Assembly (NCBI RefSeq): GCF_026965535.1
Contig: NZ_CP114039.1
Span: 124,001 to 188,000 of the forward strand
Reading direction: 5' to 3'
Origin: Corallococcus sp. NCRR
GTDB lineage: Bacteria > Myxococcota > Myxococcia > Myxococcales > Myxococcaceae
DNA: 64,000 nt
Numbering within the stretch: the stretch's first letter is position 1; every line of letters starts with the position of its first letter. This document shows positions 1-7,974 of the stretch, in pieces. A program made the position numbers and the translations under genes. Under the pieces are notes generated by a model. The model ran no database searches. It was not told the DNA's origin and was given only the letters and a program-made list of their open reading frames with translations.

Positions 1-753
1 GCGCGCTCCATCCTCGCGGCGCTGGACGCGCTGGGCGTGGACGAGGTGGCGCTCGTCACCGGCGGCTCGCTGGGCGGCATGGTGGTGCTGTGCCTGGCGG
101 CGCTCGCGCCGGAGCGCTTCCAGCGCATGGTGCCCATCGCGACGGCGGAGGCCGCGTCCGCGTGGGCGGTGGGCTGGAACCACGTGGCCCGTCAGGCCAT
201 CCTGCTCGACCCCGAGTACCCCGAATCCCCCCGGCGAGGCCTGGAGCTGGCGCGCCAACTGGCGACGCTCACCTATCGCGCGGAGGCCGGACTGGAGGCG
301 CTTCAGCCGCGTCCACAGGCGTGGTCATCACGCGCGCTGTACCCGGTGGAGAGCTACCTGGAGCACCAGGGCGCGAAGCTGGAGGCGCGCTTCGACGCGC
401 GGTCCTACCTGGCGCTGCTGGGCGCCATGGACCACCACGACCTCGCGCGCGTGCCCACGCCGAACGGCGGCCCCGGCGTGGACCGCATCCGCGCGAGCAC
501 GCTCACCATCGGCATCGACCGGGACGCGCTCTTTCCGCCCGAGCACATGAAGAACCTGTCCCGCCGCCTGCGCGCGCAGGGACTGCATGCCGAGTACGCG
601 GCCCTGTGCAGCGTGCACGGCCACGACGGCTTCCTCATCGAATGGGACGCGCTCGCGCCCCTGTTGGTCCGCGCGCTGGCCCTGCCTCCGGGCGTGGACC
701 GCGACGCCCGCCTCTCCTCCCCTGCCGGCGTCCGCGCCCGGAAGACCTCATGA
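1..753 (+). CDS. metX: Homoserine O-acetyltransferase, C-terminal part (5' end outside window)
   Basis: This open frame runs in from the left edge, so only about the last 250 residues are visible; the family is usually about 370. It is an alpha/beta-hydrolase acyltransferase that acylates homoserine at the entry to methionine synthesis. The nucleophile elbow GGSLGGM has its serine at bases 67-69. The family stretch W..A.N.V.RQAI..DP.Y follows. The other triad members are visible too: Asp in GIDRDALFPP and His in SVHGHDGF. Its stop overlaps the start of the next gene (ATGA), which indicates translational coupling with the homoserine-forming enzyme. An O-succinyl or serine acyltransferase of the same fold cannot be fully excluded. 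Confidence 0.9.
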   Translation, partial: ARSILAALDALGVDEVALVTGGSLGGMVVLCLAALAPERFQRMVPIATAEAASAWAVGWNHVARQAILLDPEYPESPRRGLELARQLATLTYRAEAGLEALQPRPQAWSSRALYPVESYLEHQGAKLEARFDARSYLALLGAMDHHDLARVPTPNGGPGVDRIRASTLTIGIDRDALFPPEHMKNLSRRLRAQGLHAEYAALCSVHGHDGFLIEWDALAPLLVRALALPPGVDRDARLSSPAGVRARKTS

Positions 754-3263
754 CCGCCCCTGTGAGCATCACCCGCTACGCTCCATTCCTGCTCGACACC
801 GCCCAGGGACTCGCGTCCGTGGCCAGGCACCTGTCTCGCCGCGACGCGGGCAGCACGCGCGCCGCCATCGTGTCCTCACCGCCCTGGCTCGTGGAGGGAC
901 TGGAGTCGGCGCTCTCCATCGCGCTGAAGGGCGACTCCACGCGGGCCCGGCAGGAGCTGGACGGCCTGCTCGCGCGGGGATTGTTGATGCTGGAGGACGC
1001 CGAGCGCCGGCTGGGTGCGCCCCCGGGCTCCACGTCGGTGGAGGCGGACGGCACGCGCACGCTGGCGTCCCTGCTGGAGCCCGCGCGCCGCGCGCTGGAT
1101 GGCGCGAGCCTGGTGCGTGAACGGCGGCCCGCGCTGGAGGACGTGGTGCGCGGCACCGGCGAGCGGCTGACGGCGGCGCTGCTGGCGAAGCTGCTGGGTG
1201 CGCGCGGCATCCCTTCGCTGGAGGTGGACGCGGCGGACTGGACGGTGACGGAGGGCGGGCCCGGACAGGCGCGCGTGAACCGCGAGCACACCCGCGCCCG
1301 GGTGGCCACGCTGCGTCCTTCGTGGGAGGGCCGGCTGACGTTGCACGCGGGTGGCCGGGGCACCGCCTTGGATGGCCGCTCCACGACGCTGGGCGTGGCG
1401 GGTGCGGATGAGACGGCGGCGGTGCTGTCCGTGCTGCTGGGCACGCCGCTGACGCTGTGGACGGACGTGCCCGGGGTGATGACCGCGGATCCGCTGCACG
1501 TCGCGGATGCGCGGCCGGTGCCGCACCTGAGCTACACGGAGGCGCTGGAGCTGGTGTACCTGGGCCTGCCCACGCTGCACCCTCGCGCGCTGTCCACGCT
1601 GCGCGACGCGGACCTTCCGCTGCGCGTACGCCACCTGCAACAGCCCGACGAGCCCGGCACGCTCATCGACGTGCGCGGCGCGGGCAACGGCAGCGTGCCC
1701 ACGTGCGTGGTGTCCCTGGAGGACCTCGCGCTGCTGGGCCTGGAGGGAGGCACGGAGGAAGCGGCGCGGCCGGTGGGGCCTCGCGCGTTGCAGGCGCTGG
1801 AGGCCGCGGGCATCGACGCGTGGATGGCGGCGCAGTCGTCACCGGGGCGCTCGGTGGCGGTGGTGTTGCGCCGGGAGCACGCGGCCCGAGCGGAAGCAGT
1901 GCTGCGGCGGGAGCTGGCGCCAGAGCTGGAGCGTGGCGCGTTGCAGCCTCCCCAGGTGCGCGCGCCGGTGACGCAGGTGGCGCTGGTGGCGGAGGCCATG
2001 GGCCAGGGCGCCAACGTGGCGGGACGGCTGTTCCAGCCGCTGGGCGCGCTGGGCGTCAACGTGCGCGCCATCGCACAGACGGCGAGCGCCCGCTCCATCT
2101 CGTTCATCGTGGACGGGGCGGAGACGGCGCTGACGGTGCGCACGGTGCACGCGGCCTTCCACTTCGCGCATGAAGAGGTGAGCCTGCTGGTGCTGGGCCA
2201 TGGCGTGGTGGGCAGCCAGCTGCTGGAGCAACTGCGCACGTTGCAGGAGACGCTGGCGCAGGAGCACGGCATCCAGCTCAACCTGGTGGGGCTCGCGGAC
2301 AGCCGGCGGGTGCTCTTCTCCCCGGAGGGCATCCCGCTGAAGCAGTGGCGCGAGCGCATCGGGTCCGTGCCCGAAGGAGCGTCACCCCCCGTGGTGCGCG
2401 CGCTGCTGGAGCCGCTGCGCCGCCTGCCCGTGCCGGTGCTGGTGGACTGCACGGCGGCGGAGGGCATGGAGGCGCTGTACCTGGAGGCGCTCAAGAGCGG
2501 CATCCACGTGGTGGCGGCGAACAAGAAGCCGCTGACCCAAGCGCTCGACGTCTGGGAGCAGCTGCGGAGCACGGCGCACCTGAACCACCGCGCGTACCAC
2601 TACGAGACGACGGTGGGCGCGGGGCTGCCGGTCATCCAGACGCTGAAGGACCTGGTGCGCACGGGAGACCGGGTGCACGGCGTGGAGGGCTCGTTCTCCG
2701 GGACGCTCGGCTACCTGAGCCAGCAGTTGATGGAGGGCGTGCCGCTGTCGAAGGCGGTGCGCACCGCGCGCGAGAAGGGCTTCACGGAGCCGCACCCTCG
2801 CGAGGACCTGGCGGGCACGGACGCCGCGCGCAAGGCGCTCATCCTCGCGCGTGAGCAGGGTTTGAACCTGTCGCTGGAGGACGTGGAGGTGGAGCCGTTC
2901 GTGCCTCGCGAGTACCTGGAAGAGGCGGACGTGGAGCGCTTCCTCACGGGGCTGGAGAAGCTGGACCGGACGTTCACCTCGCGCATCGAGGGGCTGCGCG
3001 CGGAGGGCAAGGTGCTGCGCTACCTGGCGCGCATCGACCCGGCGGCGAAGGACGGGCCGGTGCTGCGGGTGGGGCCAGTGGCCGTGCCGACGGAGCATCC
3101 GGCCACGCGGCTGCGCGGCTCGGAGGCGTTCGTGGCCTTCTCCACGGAGCGCTACGCGGACTCTCCGCTGCTGGTCCAGGGAGCGGGGGCAGGCGGCCCT
3201 GTCACGGCGGCGGGCGTCCTGGCGGATATCCTGAAGATCGCCCAGAACCTGCGGGGGCGGTGA
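750..3263 (+). CDS. thrA: Bifunctional aspartokinase-like/homoserine dehydrogenase (ThrA/MetL type) with degenerate kinase motifs
   Basis: The protein has 837 residues, close to E. coli ThrA. The ATG at 750 overlaps the metX stop. Residues about 1-390 align with the aspartokinase fold (IWTDVDGV-like LWTDVPGV, and a Y.EA.EL.Y.G...LHPR stretch). Residues about 400-470 are ACT-like (IAQTASARSISF). From about 475 the homoserine dehydrogenase is complete: NAD motif LGHGVVGS, VDCTAAEG, ANKKP, and the catalytic-region signature GFTEPHPREDLAGTD. The N-terminal KFGGTS kinase motif is absent (ITRYAPFLL sits there), and GRNGSD has become GVAGAD. The dehydrogenase call is firm. Whether the kinase half works is doubtful. 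It feeds homoserine to the upstream acyltransferase. Confidence 0.88.
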   Translation: MTAPVSITRYAPFLLDTAQGLASVARHLSRRDAGSTRAAIVSSPPWLVEGLESALSIALKGDSTRARQELDGLLARGLLMLEDAERRLGAPPGSTSVEADGTRTLASLLEPARRALDGASLVRERRPALEDVVRGTGERLTAALLAKLLGARGIPSLEVDAADWTVTEGGPGQARVNREHTRARVATLRPSWEGRLTLHAGGRGTALDGRSTTLGVAGADETAAVLSVLLGTPLTLWTDVPGVMTADPLHVADARPVPHLSYTEALELVYLGLPTLHPRALSTLRDADLPLRVRHLQQPDEPGTLIDVRGAGNGSVPTCVVSLEDLALLGLEGGTEEAARPVGPRALQALEAAGIDAWMAAQSSPGRSVAVVLRREHAARAEAVLRRELAPELERGALQPPQVRAPVTQVALVAEAMGQGANVAGRLFQPLGALGVNVRAIAQTASARSISFIVDGAETALTVRTVHAAFHFAHEEVSLLVLGHGVVGSQLLEQLRTLQETLAQEHGIQLNLVGLADSRRVLFSPEGIPLKQWRERIGSVPEGASPPVVRALLEPLRRLPVPVLVDCTAAEGMEALYLEALKSGIHVVAANKKPLTQALDVWEQLRSTAHLNHRAYHYETTVGAGLPVIQTLKDLVRTGDRVHGVEGSFSGTLGYLSQQLMEGVPLSKAVRTAREKGFTEPHPREDLAGTDAARKALILAREQGLNLSLEDVEVEPFVPREYLEEADVERFLTGLEKLDRTFTSRIEGLRAEGKVLRYLARIDPAAKDGPVLRVGPVAVPTEHPATRLRGSEAFVAFSTERYADSPLLVQGAGAGGPVTAAGVLADILKIAQNLRGR

Positions 3264-3266
3264 GGC

Positions 3267-4112
3267 TCAGTAGCCGACGTAGCCGCTGCCGCTGTTCATC
3301 GCCTGGATGCCCGGCGTGTTGGACACGGAGCCGTAGCGCTCCACCGAGTAGCGGACGGCCGCGATGATGTTGTCCACCGGGTTGCGGATGTTGTCGTGGC
3401 CCGGGAGCTTGTACGCGTCGAACGTCGGCTGGATGGTCTGCATCAGGCCGATGGACGGGTGGCCATCCTTGGCGTTCTGGTCCCAGAGGTTGATGGCGTT
3501 CGGGTCGCCGCTGGACTCGTGCTGGATGATCTTCGCGATGTCCTGCGGGTTCATCTTGTCCACCGGGACGCCCGCGGCCTTGAGGATGTCCATGGCCTGC
3601 TTGATCCAATCGCCCACCTCGCCCTTCGGCATGTCGCCCGTGGCGCCGGCCGACTGGGTGGAGCCCGCCGACTGGGTGGAGTCCGCCGACTGGGTGGAGC
3701 CGGCCTGGAACGAATCACCCGCGCCCTGCGCGCCGCCCGTGCTGGACGCACCGCTGGTGCTGGGAACGCCACACCTGCTGGGCGCACCGGACACGTCCGA
3801 CGGCGCCTGGGCTCCATCCACGCCGCCCGCGGAGGCAGCGGCGCCGCCCATCTGGGCCTGGAGCAGCTGGACGAGCTGCTGCAGCTGCTTCACCACGTCC
3901 TCGAGCCCCTCCGAGAACTGCTTCCACTGCGCGCCCTTCGCGGGGCCCGCGCTGAAGCCGTCCTGCTGGAACGGGGACACCGAGCCCGCGCCCGGCTTCG
4001 GGCAGTGGGCGCCCTGCACGCGGCCACCGGACACGGCATCCGGACGGGAAGCGAAGTCCTGCGAGGGGAGGCGGAAGGAGGAGAGGCGGGCGGAACCGGG
4101 CGCGGGGACCAT
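3267..4112 (-). CDS. Lytic transglycosylase, SLT domain, with low-complexity linker
   Basis: The protein has 281 residues. The ATG at 4112 is preceded by GAGGAA at good spacing; an upstream TTG/GTG start in the same frame (4154) has no such site. The N-terminal half is low in complexity: a Gln/Leu helical patch, then Ser/Gly/Thr-rich sequence including three GSTQSA repeats. The last 110 residues or so form an SLT transglycosylase domain, with the catalytic Glu in QHESSGDPNAIN near residue 200 and the supporting SIGLMQTI and VDNIIAAVRYS blocks. It should cleave peptidoglycan glycan strands to 1,6-anhydro ends. No signal peptide is obvious, so its export route is unclear. It is convergent with the dehydrogenase gene, leaving only 3 bases between the stops. 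Confidence 0.82.
   Translation of the reverse strand: MVPAPGSARLSSFRLPSQDFASRPDAVSGGRVQGAHCPKPGAGSVSPFQQDGFSAGPAKGAQWKQFSEGLEDVVKQLQQLVQLLQAQMGGAAASAGGVDGAQAPSDVSGAPSRCGVPSTSGASSTGGAQGAGDSFQAGSTQSADSTQSAGSTQSAGATGDMPKGEVGDWIKQAMDILKAAGVPVDKMNPQDIAKIIQHESSGDPNAINLWDQNAKDGHPSIGLMQTIQPTFDAYKLPGHDNIRNPVDNIIAAVRYSVERYGSVSNTPGIQAMNSGSGYVGY
3649..3702 (+). repeat. Three tandem 18-bp repeats inside the transglycosylase gene
   Basis: Three head-to-tail units (3649-3666, 3667-3684, 3685-3702) share the core GCCGACTGGGTGGAG and differ only in the last three bases. They lie in the linker coding sequence and encode GSTQSA/DSTQSA hexapeptides on the minus strand. Repeat-number change would keep the frame. 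Confidence 0.9.
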
Positions 4113-4260
4113 GGGGATTTCCTCGGGAGCTTGAGTACTGCTGACGAGGAACACCTACAGCACGGGACATGCCAGCCCATGAGCCGACACCTGCGTCAGG
4201 CCAAGTGCTTGATGTCCTTGGAAACGCGCGAGGCGCGGTGGGACGAACCGGGGCCCGTCC

Positions 4261-4300
4261 CTGGTGACTGGAGTCACCGCCCGCCAACAGCGGTCACCAG
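4261..4300. promoter_or_regulatory. Nested dyad-symmetric motifs upstream of the transglycosylase gene
   Basis: The 200-base gap 4113-4312 lies between two minus-strand genes and should hold the transglycosylase promoter. It contains a perfect 7-bp dyad GGTGACT-GG-AGTCACC (4263-4278). It also contains a wider 8-bp inverted repeat, CTGGTGAC (4261-4268) with GTCACCAG (4293-4300). These share one arm, so they are alternative pairings. They could be an operator or an RNA hairpin downstream of the SRPBCC gene. The function is inference. Confidence 0.4.
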
Positions 4301-4312
4301 CCGTGAGGGGCC

Positions 4313-4951
4313 CTACTTCGCGCGCCGGGCCTTCTTCGCGGCCACGGCCTTCTTCTTCACCGGCGCGGCCTTCTTCACGACCCGGGGCTGCTTCGCGGCC
4401 ACGGCCTTCTTCGTGCCTCGCGCGGGCCCCTGCTTCTTCAGCGACGCCGCGCCCCGCTTCGCGAGCCCCTTCTCCAGCTCGGGAGGCTTCTTCGCGCCCT
4501 TCTCCCCCGGGGGCTCGCGCTTCGGAGCCCCTTCGCGGGTCACCTCCACGGTCCTCCCGGAGAAGGCGCTCCAGCTCTCCAATGCACGCGTCCAGCGCGC
4601 CAGCATCTCTTCACGAGTGCGTGCGTCCGGCAGCCCCTCCGCGTGCAACGCCACGGTGACGCCATGCACCGACGGCAGCACGCGAAGCTGCACGGTGCGA
4701 GCACGCGGCCACTCGTCGCGCTCCAGGCGCAGGCGCAGCTGCTTGGGTGGCACCTGACGCACGACCGTGACGCGCGTCCCATCCGCGAGCGCGACCCGCG
4801 CACCCTCCGTCAGCGCCTGGGCGCAGGAGCCCACCCAGCGGACCCATCCCGGCGCCTCGCCCCACGCGGCCCAGGCCATCTCCGAGCCCACCGCGAACGA
4901 GCGCCGCACCCCTGCCTGATAACCACCGTCCAAAGTCAGACCTGTCGACAT
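4313..4951 (-). CDS. SRPBCC (START-like) domain protein with histone-like Lys/Ala tail
   Basis: The protein has 212 residues from the ATG at 4951 (AGGGG upstream). A GTG at 4984 would overlap the stop of the upstream gene and add 11 residues. Residues about 10-140 look like the SRPBCC/AHSA1 helix-grip fold (VGSEMAWAAW, a long sheet region, then REEMLARWTRALESW). The remaining 70 residues or so are strongly basic, made of KKAVAAK, KKAAPVKKK and AKKARRAK runs like eukaryotic H1 or AlgP tails. The pairing of a ligand-binding fold with a nucleic-acid-like tail is odd. It is the last gene of the tatB-tatC-channel cluster. Ligand and role are unknown. Confidence 0.65.
   Translation of the reverse strand: MSTGLTLDGGYQAGVRRSFAVGSEMAWAAWGEAPGWVRWVGSCAQALTEGARVALADGTRVTVVRQVPPKQLRLRLERDEWPRARTVQLRVLPSVHGVTVALHAEGLPDARTREEMLARWTRALESWSAFSGRTVEVTREGAPKREPPGEKGAKKPPELEKGLAKRGAASLKKQGPARGTKKAVAAKQPRVVKKAAPVKKKAVAAKKARRAK
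4334..4412 (+). repeat. 22-bp direct repeat in the Lys/Ala tail coding region
   Basis: A 22-base string beginning CTTCGCGGCCACGG occurs at 4334-4355 and again at 4391-4412. It encodes the repeated KKAVAAK element of the basic tail. This suggests that the tail grew by duplication. Confidence 0.8.
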
Positions 4952-4980
4952 AGACGCCCCTGGATACTGGCTGCTGAAGC

Positions 4981-6072
4981 TCACCCCGTGGGGCGGTAGC
5001 CTGGCATGAGGAAGTTGTCGTGGTCCGCGTACGCCGGCGCGTCCGCCTCACCGGTGAAGACGCGCAGGGCGCAGTACTCCGGATAGGACGCCTGGACGGT
5101 GATCTGATCCCCCACCTGGAGGACCACGTCACCGTTCGGGTGCAGCGTCTCCTCTTCGCCCCGGATGAGCGACAGGGCCAGCCCGCCGAAGCGGTCGCGC
5201 ACCTGGGAGATGTTCATCCCTGGCAGCCCCTCCCGCACCACGAACAGCGACACCACCATCAGATGCTTGCCGATGCGGAACGAGTGGACGAGCCGAGGAT
5301 CCAACGCCGCCAGCGCCATGGCGGGCGCGGCCAGCGAGGAGCTGGACAGGGCCTCCGCCTTGAACGTGTCGCGCACCTTCGCGCCCAGATCGTCGTCGAA
5401 CAGGCGGATGACCACGCGGATGCCGGGGTTCAGCCGCCGCGCGTCCAGCGCGATGTTCAGGTTCGCCAGGTCGTCGTCCGTGGCGCAGACGATGGCGGAC
5501 GCCTTCTTCACGTGCGTGCGCGGCAGGCACAGCGGGCTGCGCGTGTCGTCGATGAGCAGCGGGATGTTCTCGTCGCGCAGCGCGGACACGAACGTCGCGT
5601 CCTCGCGCTTCTCCACCACGACGACGTCCTTGCCCATCTCCCGCAGCTGCGTCACCACGCGGTAGCCCACGCGTCCCGCGCCGCACACCACGACGTGGCC
5701 CTTCATCGTTTCGGACACCACGGAGACCCACTCCTTGTCGTTCTTGTGCCGCGCGAAGAAGAGGTACGCGAAGCGCACCACGCCATCCACCACCAGCGCG
5801 ATGCTGACCGGCGGGATGAGGATGTTGAGCGTCTCCACGAACCAGTCGCTCACGTAGGGCAGCGACGGTTGGCCGAAGAGCAGGAAGTAGACGTGGTGCA
5901 GCGCCTCTCCGTAGGAGATGCGGTCCCCGCCCGGCCCCACGTAGCGCCAGTGGTACAGCGCCGGCCCCACCCCGAAGATGACCGCCGCGAGCAGCAACGT
6001 GCTGCGGAACCTCCGCGACAGCGCGCGCAGGTACCGCAGGTCCATCATCAGGCGCGCGGCAGGGCTCTTCAT
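4981..6072 (-). CDS. Membrane TrkA-N/TrkA-C (RCK) protein, ion-channel-like with no recognisable K+ filter
   Basis: The protein has 363 residues. The N-terminal part (about 20-105) has two hydrophobic segments (LLLAAVIFGVGPALY and ILIPPVSIALVVDGVVRF) flanking a re-entrant-like loop, as in two-TM potassium channels. At the filter position it reads FLLFGQPSLPY rather than TVGYG. Residues about 125-270 form an RCK/TrkA-N Rossmann domain (HVVVCGAGRVGYRV, VVVEKRED, ATDDDLANLNIAL). A TrkA-C-like domain ends the protein. It lies 12 bases downstream of tatC, so it is probably co-transcribed. It may be a divergent channel or an NAD(H)-sensing membrane protein; substrate unknown. Confidence 0.75.
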   Translation of the reverse strand: MKSPAARLMMDLRYLRALSRRFRSTLLLAAVIFGVGPALYHWRYVGPGGDRISYGEALHHVYFLLFGQPSLPYVSDWFVETLNILIPPVSIALVVDGVVRFAYLFFARHKNDKEWVSVVSETMKGHVVVCGAGRVGYRVVTQLREMGKDVVVVEKREDATFVSALRDENIPLLIDDTRSPLCLPRTHVKKASAIVCATDDDLANLNIALDARRLNPGIRVVIRLFDDDLGAKVRDTFKAEALSSSSLAAPAMALAALDPRLVHSFRIGKHLMVVSLFVVREGLPGMNISQVRDRFGGLALSLIRGEEETLHPNGDVVLQVGDQITVQASYPEYCALRVFTGEADAPAYADHDNFLMPGYRPTG

Positions 6073-6084
6073 GCGCGCGGGAGT

Positions 6085-7290
6085 CTACGCCGCTGGGGTG
6101 ATGTCCGTGGAGGCTTCCGCCTTCGCACGGCGCTTCTCGATGAGCCACACCGCCAGCACGCCCAGCTCGTAGCAGAGCAGCATGGGGCCGGCCATGAGCG
6201 ACAGGTTCACCACGTCCCCCGTGGGCGTCAGCACCGCCGCCGCGATGAGGCACACCACGAACGCGTGGCGCTGGTAGCGGATGAGGAAGCCCGACTTCAC
6301 CACCCCGACGATGCCCAACAGCGCCATCACCAGCGGCAGCTCGAAGATGACGCCGAAGGCGAGGATGAGCAGCAGCACCAGCGACAGCTGCTCGTTCATC
6401 GTCAGCATGGGCCGCGTCCAGCGCGCGGCCTCCGCCTCGGCGTAGCCCCTGGCCAGCTCCTTCTGCAGCCGCCACAGGCCGGACATCTCCTCGGCGCGCG
6501 TGGGCGCCACGCCCGCGAGCAGGCTGGCCGCCTGGTCCATGGCGGCCTCCGACGCGACGTAGTCCTGCTTGCCGAAGGCCGTCACCGCCTCCACGCGCTT
6601 CTCCACCGCCTGGCGCAGCACGCCGCGCGCGGGCACACCCAGCCCGTCCGCGGCCGCGTCCAGGAGCTCGCCCAGGCCCTTGAGGCGCGCGGTGAGCTCC
6701 ACGCTCTTCGCGGTCGCCACCTCCGGGTCCTTCACCTGGCCTTCACCGGCGGCCGTCAGCGCGGCGCTGGTCTCCTTGGCCACGTGGCCGGCGCGCTCCA
6801 CCTCTCCAATGCGCAGGAAGCGCAGCGCGTCCTCGCCGCCCATGCGCGCGGTGTCCATGCGCTGCTCCAGGGCGAGCGTCTCCTCCTCGTTGAGGAGGAA
6901 CTTGAACATGGAGGGCAGCACCAGGAAGTAGCAGAACAGCGAGCCCACGATGAACGCGACGGAGCCGAGCACCACGAAGGGCGACGCGTACTTGCGCTCC
7001 TCCGGGTAGAGCCCGGGCGCCACGAAGCCCCAGATCTGCCAGAGGATGACGGGCGTGGTGAGGAAGATGCCGCAGTACACGCCCACCTTCATCAGCACGT
7101 TGATTTCTTCGATGCCGGATGTGTAGACGAGCGAGCGCCCCTCCGGGGGCAGCGCGTCCAGCACCGGCCGCATCAACACGCCGAAGATGGGCTTGGCGAA
7201 GATGAGCGACACGGCGCCCAGCACGAGCACCGCGAGCGAACACTTCACGAGCCGCGAGCGCAGCTCCGTGAGGTGCTCCGCCAGGCTCAT
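6085..7290 (-). CDS. tatC: Sec-independent translocase TatC with a large periplasmic insertion
   Basis: At 401 residues it is far longer than the usual 240-260. It is the core multi-spanning receptor for twin-arginine substrates. Conserved features are present: the N-terminal MSLAEHLTELRSRL, the GLYPEERKYA loop (E98 matches the signal-binding Glu of E. coli TatC), and FGVIFELPLV with E317. The six membrane spans are recognisable, and LTPTGDV near residue 355 is typical. The extra sequence, about residues 137-295, lies in the loop between spans 3 and 4. It is charged, Ala/Glu-rich and predicted helical. It starts 39 bases after tatB ends, so the two form an operon. Confidence 0.95.
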   Translation of the reverse strand: MSLAEHLTELRSRLVKCSLAVLVLGAVSLIFAKPIFGVLMRPVLDALPPEGRSLVYTSGIEEINVLMKVGVYCGIFLTTPVILWQIWGFVAPGLYPEERKYASPFVVLGSVAFIVGSLFCYFLVLPSMFKFLLNEEETLALEQRMDTARMGGEDALRFLRIGEVERAGHVAKETSAALTAAGEGQVKDPEVATAKSVELTARLKGLGELLDAAADGLGVPARGVLRQAVEKRVEAVTAFGKQDYVASEAAMDQAASLLAGVAPTRAEEMSGLWRLQKELARGYAEAEAARWTRPMLTMNEQLSLVLLLILAFGVIFELPLVMALLGIVGVVKSGFLIRYQRHAFVVCLIAAAVLTPTGDVVNLSLMAGPMLLCYELGVLAVWLIEKRRAKAEASTDITPAA

Positions 7291-7329
7291 CCGGAAATCC
7301 GACAGGTCAACCCCTTGGCGATTCAGGGC

Positions 7330-7821
7330 TCAGCTCCGTTTCGGCGCGTTGCGCGCCACCGTGCCCGGGATGGGGGCGAGTTGCGGGAGGCCGTTCTCGT
7401 CCTGCGCCGGCGCCGCGCCGGCCTCCGCCACGGCCTGCGGACCGGCGGCGGGAGCGGCGTCCACGGCCCCGGCGGCCTCCGAGGGCGCGGGCACGTTCGC
7501 GGGGTCCACCGTCGCGGCGAGCTCGGGGGCGGGCTCGGCGAGCACGTTGGCGGGGGCGGCCCCGGGGATGGAGGACGGGGCGAGCTCCGGCGGCGGGGAC
7601 GGCACGCGCGTGCCCGGGCGCGTCGGGGGCATGCGGTTGAAGTCCTCGTCCATGGCGTAGAACTCGCGCTCCACCACGTTGCGCACGTCGTCCGTCTGCC
7701 GGCGGAACTCGCGCATGAACTTGCCGATGGCCCGCGCCAGCTCAGGCAGCCGCTGGGGGCCGAGCACGATCAGCGCGGCCACCAGGATGAACACCATTTC
7801 GCCTGCGCCGATGTTGAACAT
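7330..7821 (-). CDS. tatB: Twin-arginine translocase TatA/TatB subunit
   Basis: The protein has 163 residues. The ATG at 7821 gives MFNIGAGEMVFILVAALIVLGP, the canonical single N-terminal span followed by the Gly-Pro hinge and the amphipathic helix LPELARAIGKFMREF. AAGGGGAAG lies upstream. The first residues (Glu inside the span) and the length favour TatB over TatA. The tail after residue 60 is Pro/Ala-rich and probably disordered. It is first in the minus-strand tat cluster. No second tatA-like gene is seen here. Confidence 0.88.
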   Translation of the reverse strand: MFNIGAGEMVFILVAALIVLGPQRLPELARAIGKFMREFRRQTDDVRNVVEREFYAMDEDFNRMPPTRPGTRVPSPPPELAPSSIPGAAPANVLAEPAPELAATVDPANVPAPSEAAGAVDAAPAAGPQAVAEAGAAPAQDENGLPQLAPIPGTVARNAPKRS

Positions 7822-7974
7822 GGGTGGTCGTCTTCCCCTTGGAGGGAGCGTCCCGGGGTTATCGCGCCCGGAGGCGGCCCGCGCAACCGTCAGCGACCGT
7901 CCAGCGTCCGTCCGGCCTCGTGTCAGGGAGGCGGGCGGCCGGGCTCCTCCCGCCCGCTGGGGCACATTGCCCCA

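Noticed and set aside
90-749. Long N-terminal extension of the homoserine dehydrogenase frame (would give 1057 residues)
   Set aside because: The extension is Arg/Pro/Gly/Ala-rich shadow sequence opposite to the real metX frame. The ATG at 750 overlaps the metX stop and starts the recognisable protein.
3649-3702. Short tandem repeats considered as a CRISPR or mobile-element remnant
   Set aside because: Units are contiguous with no spacers, in frame and encode a regular GSTQSA linker, so they are a coding minisatellite.
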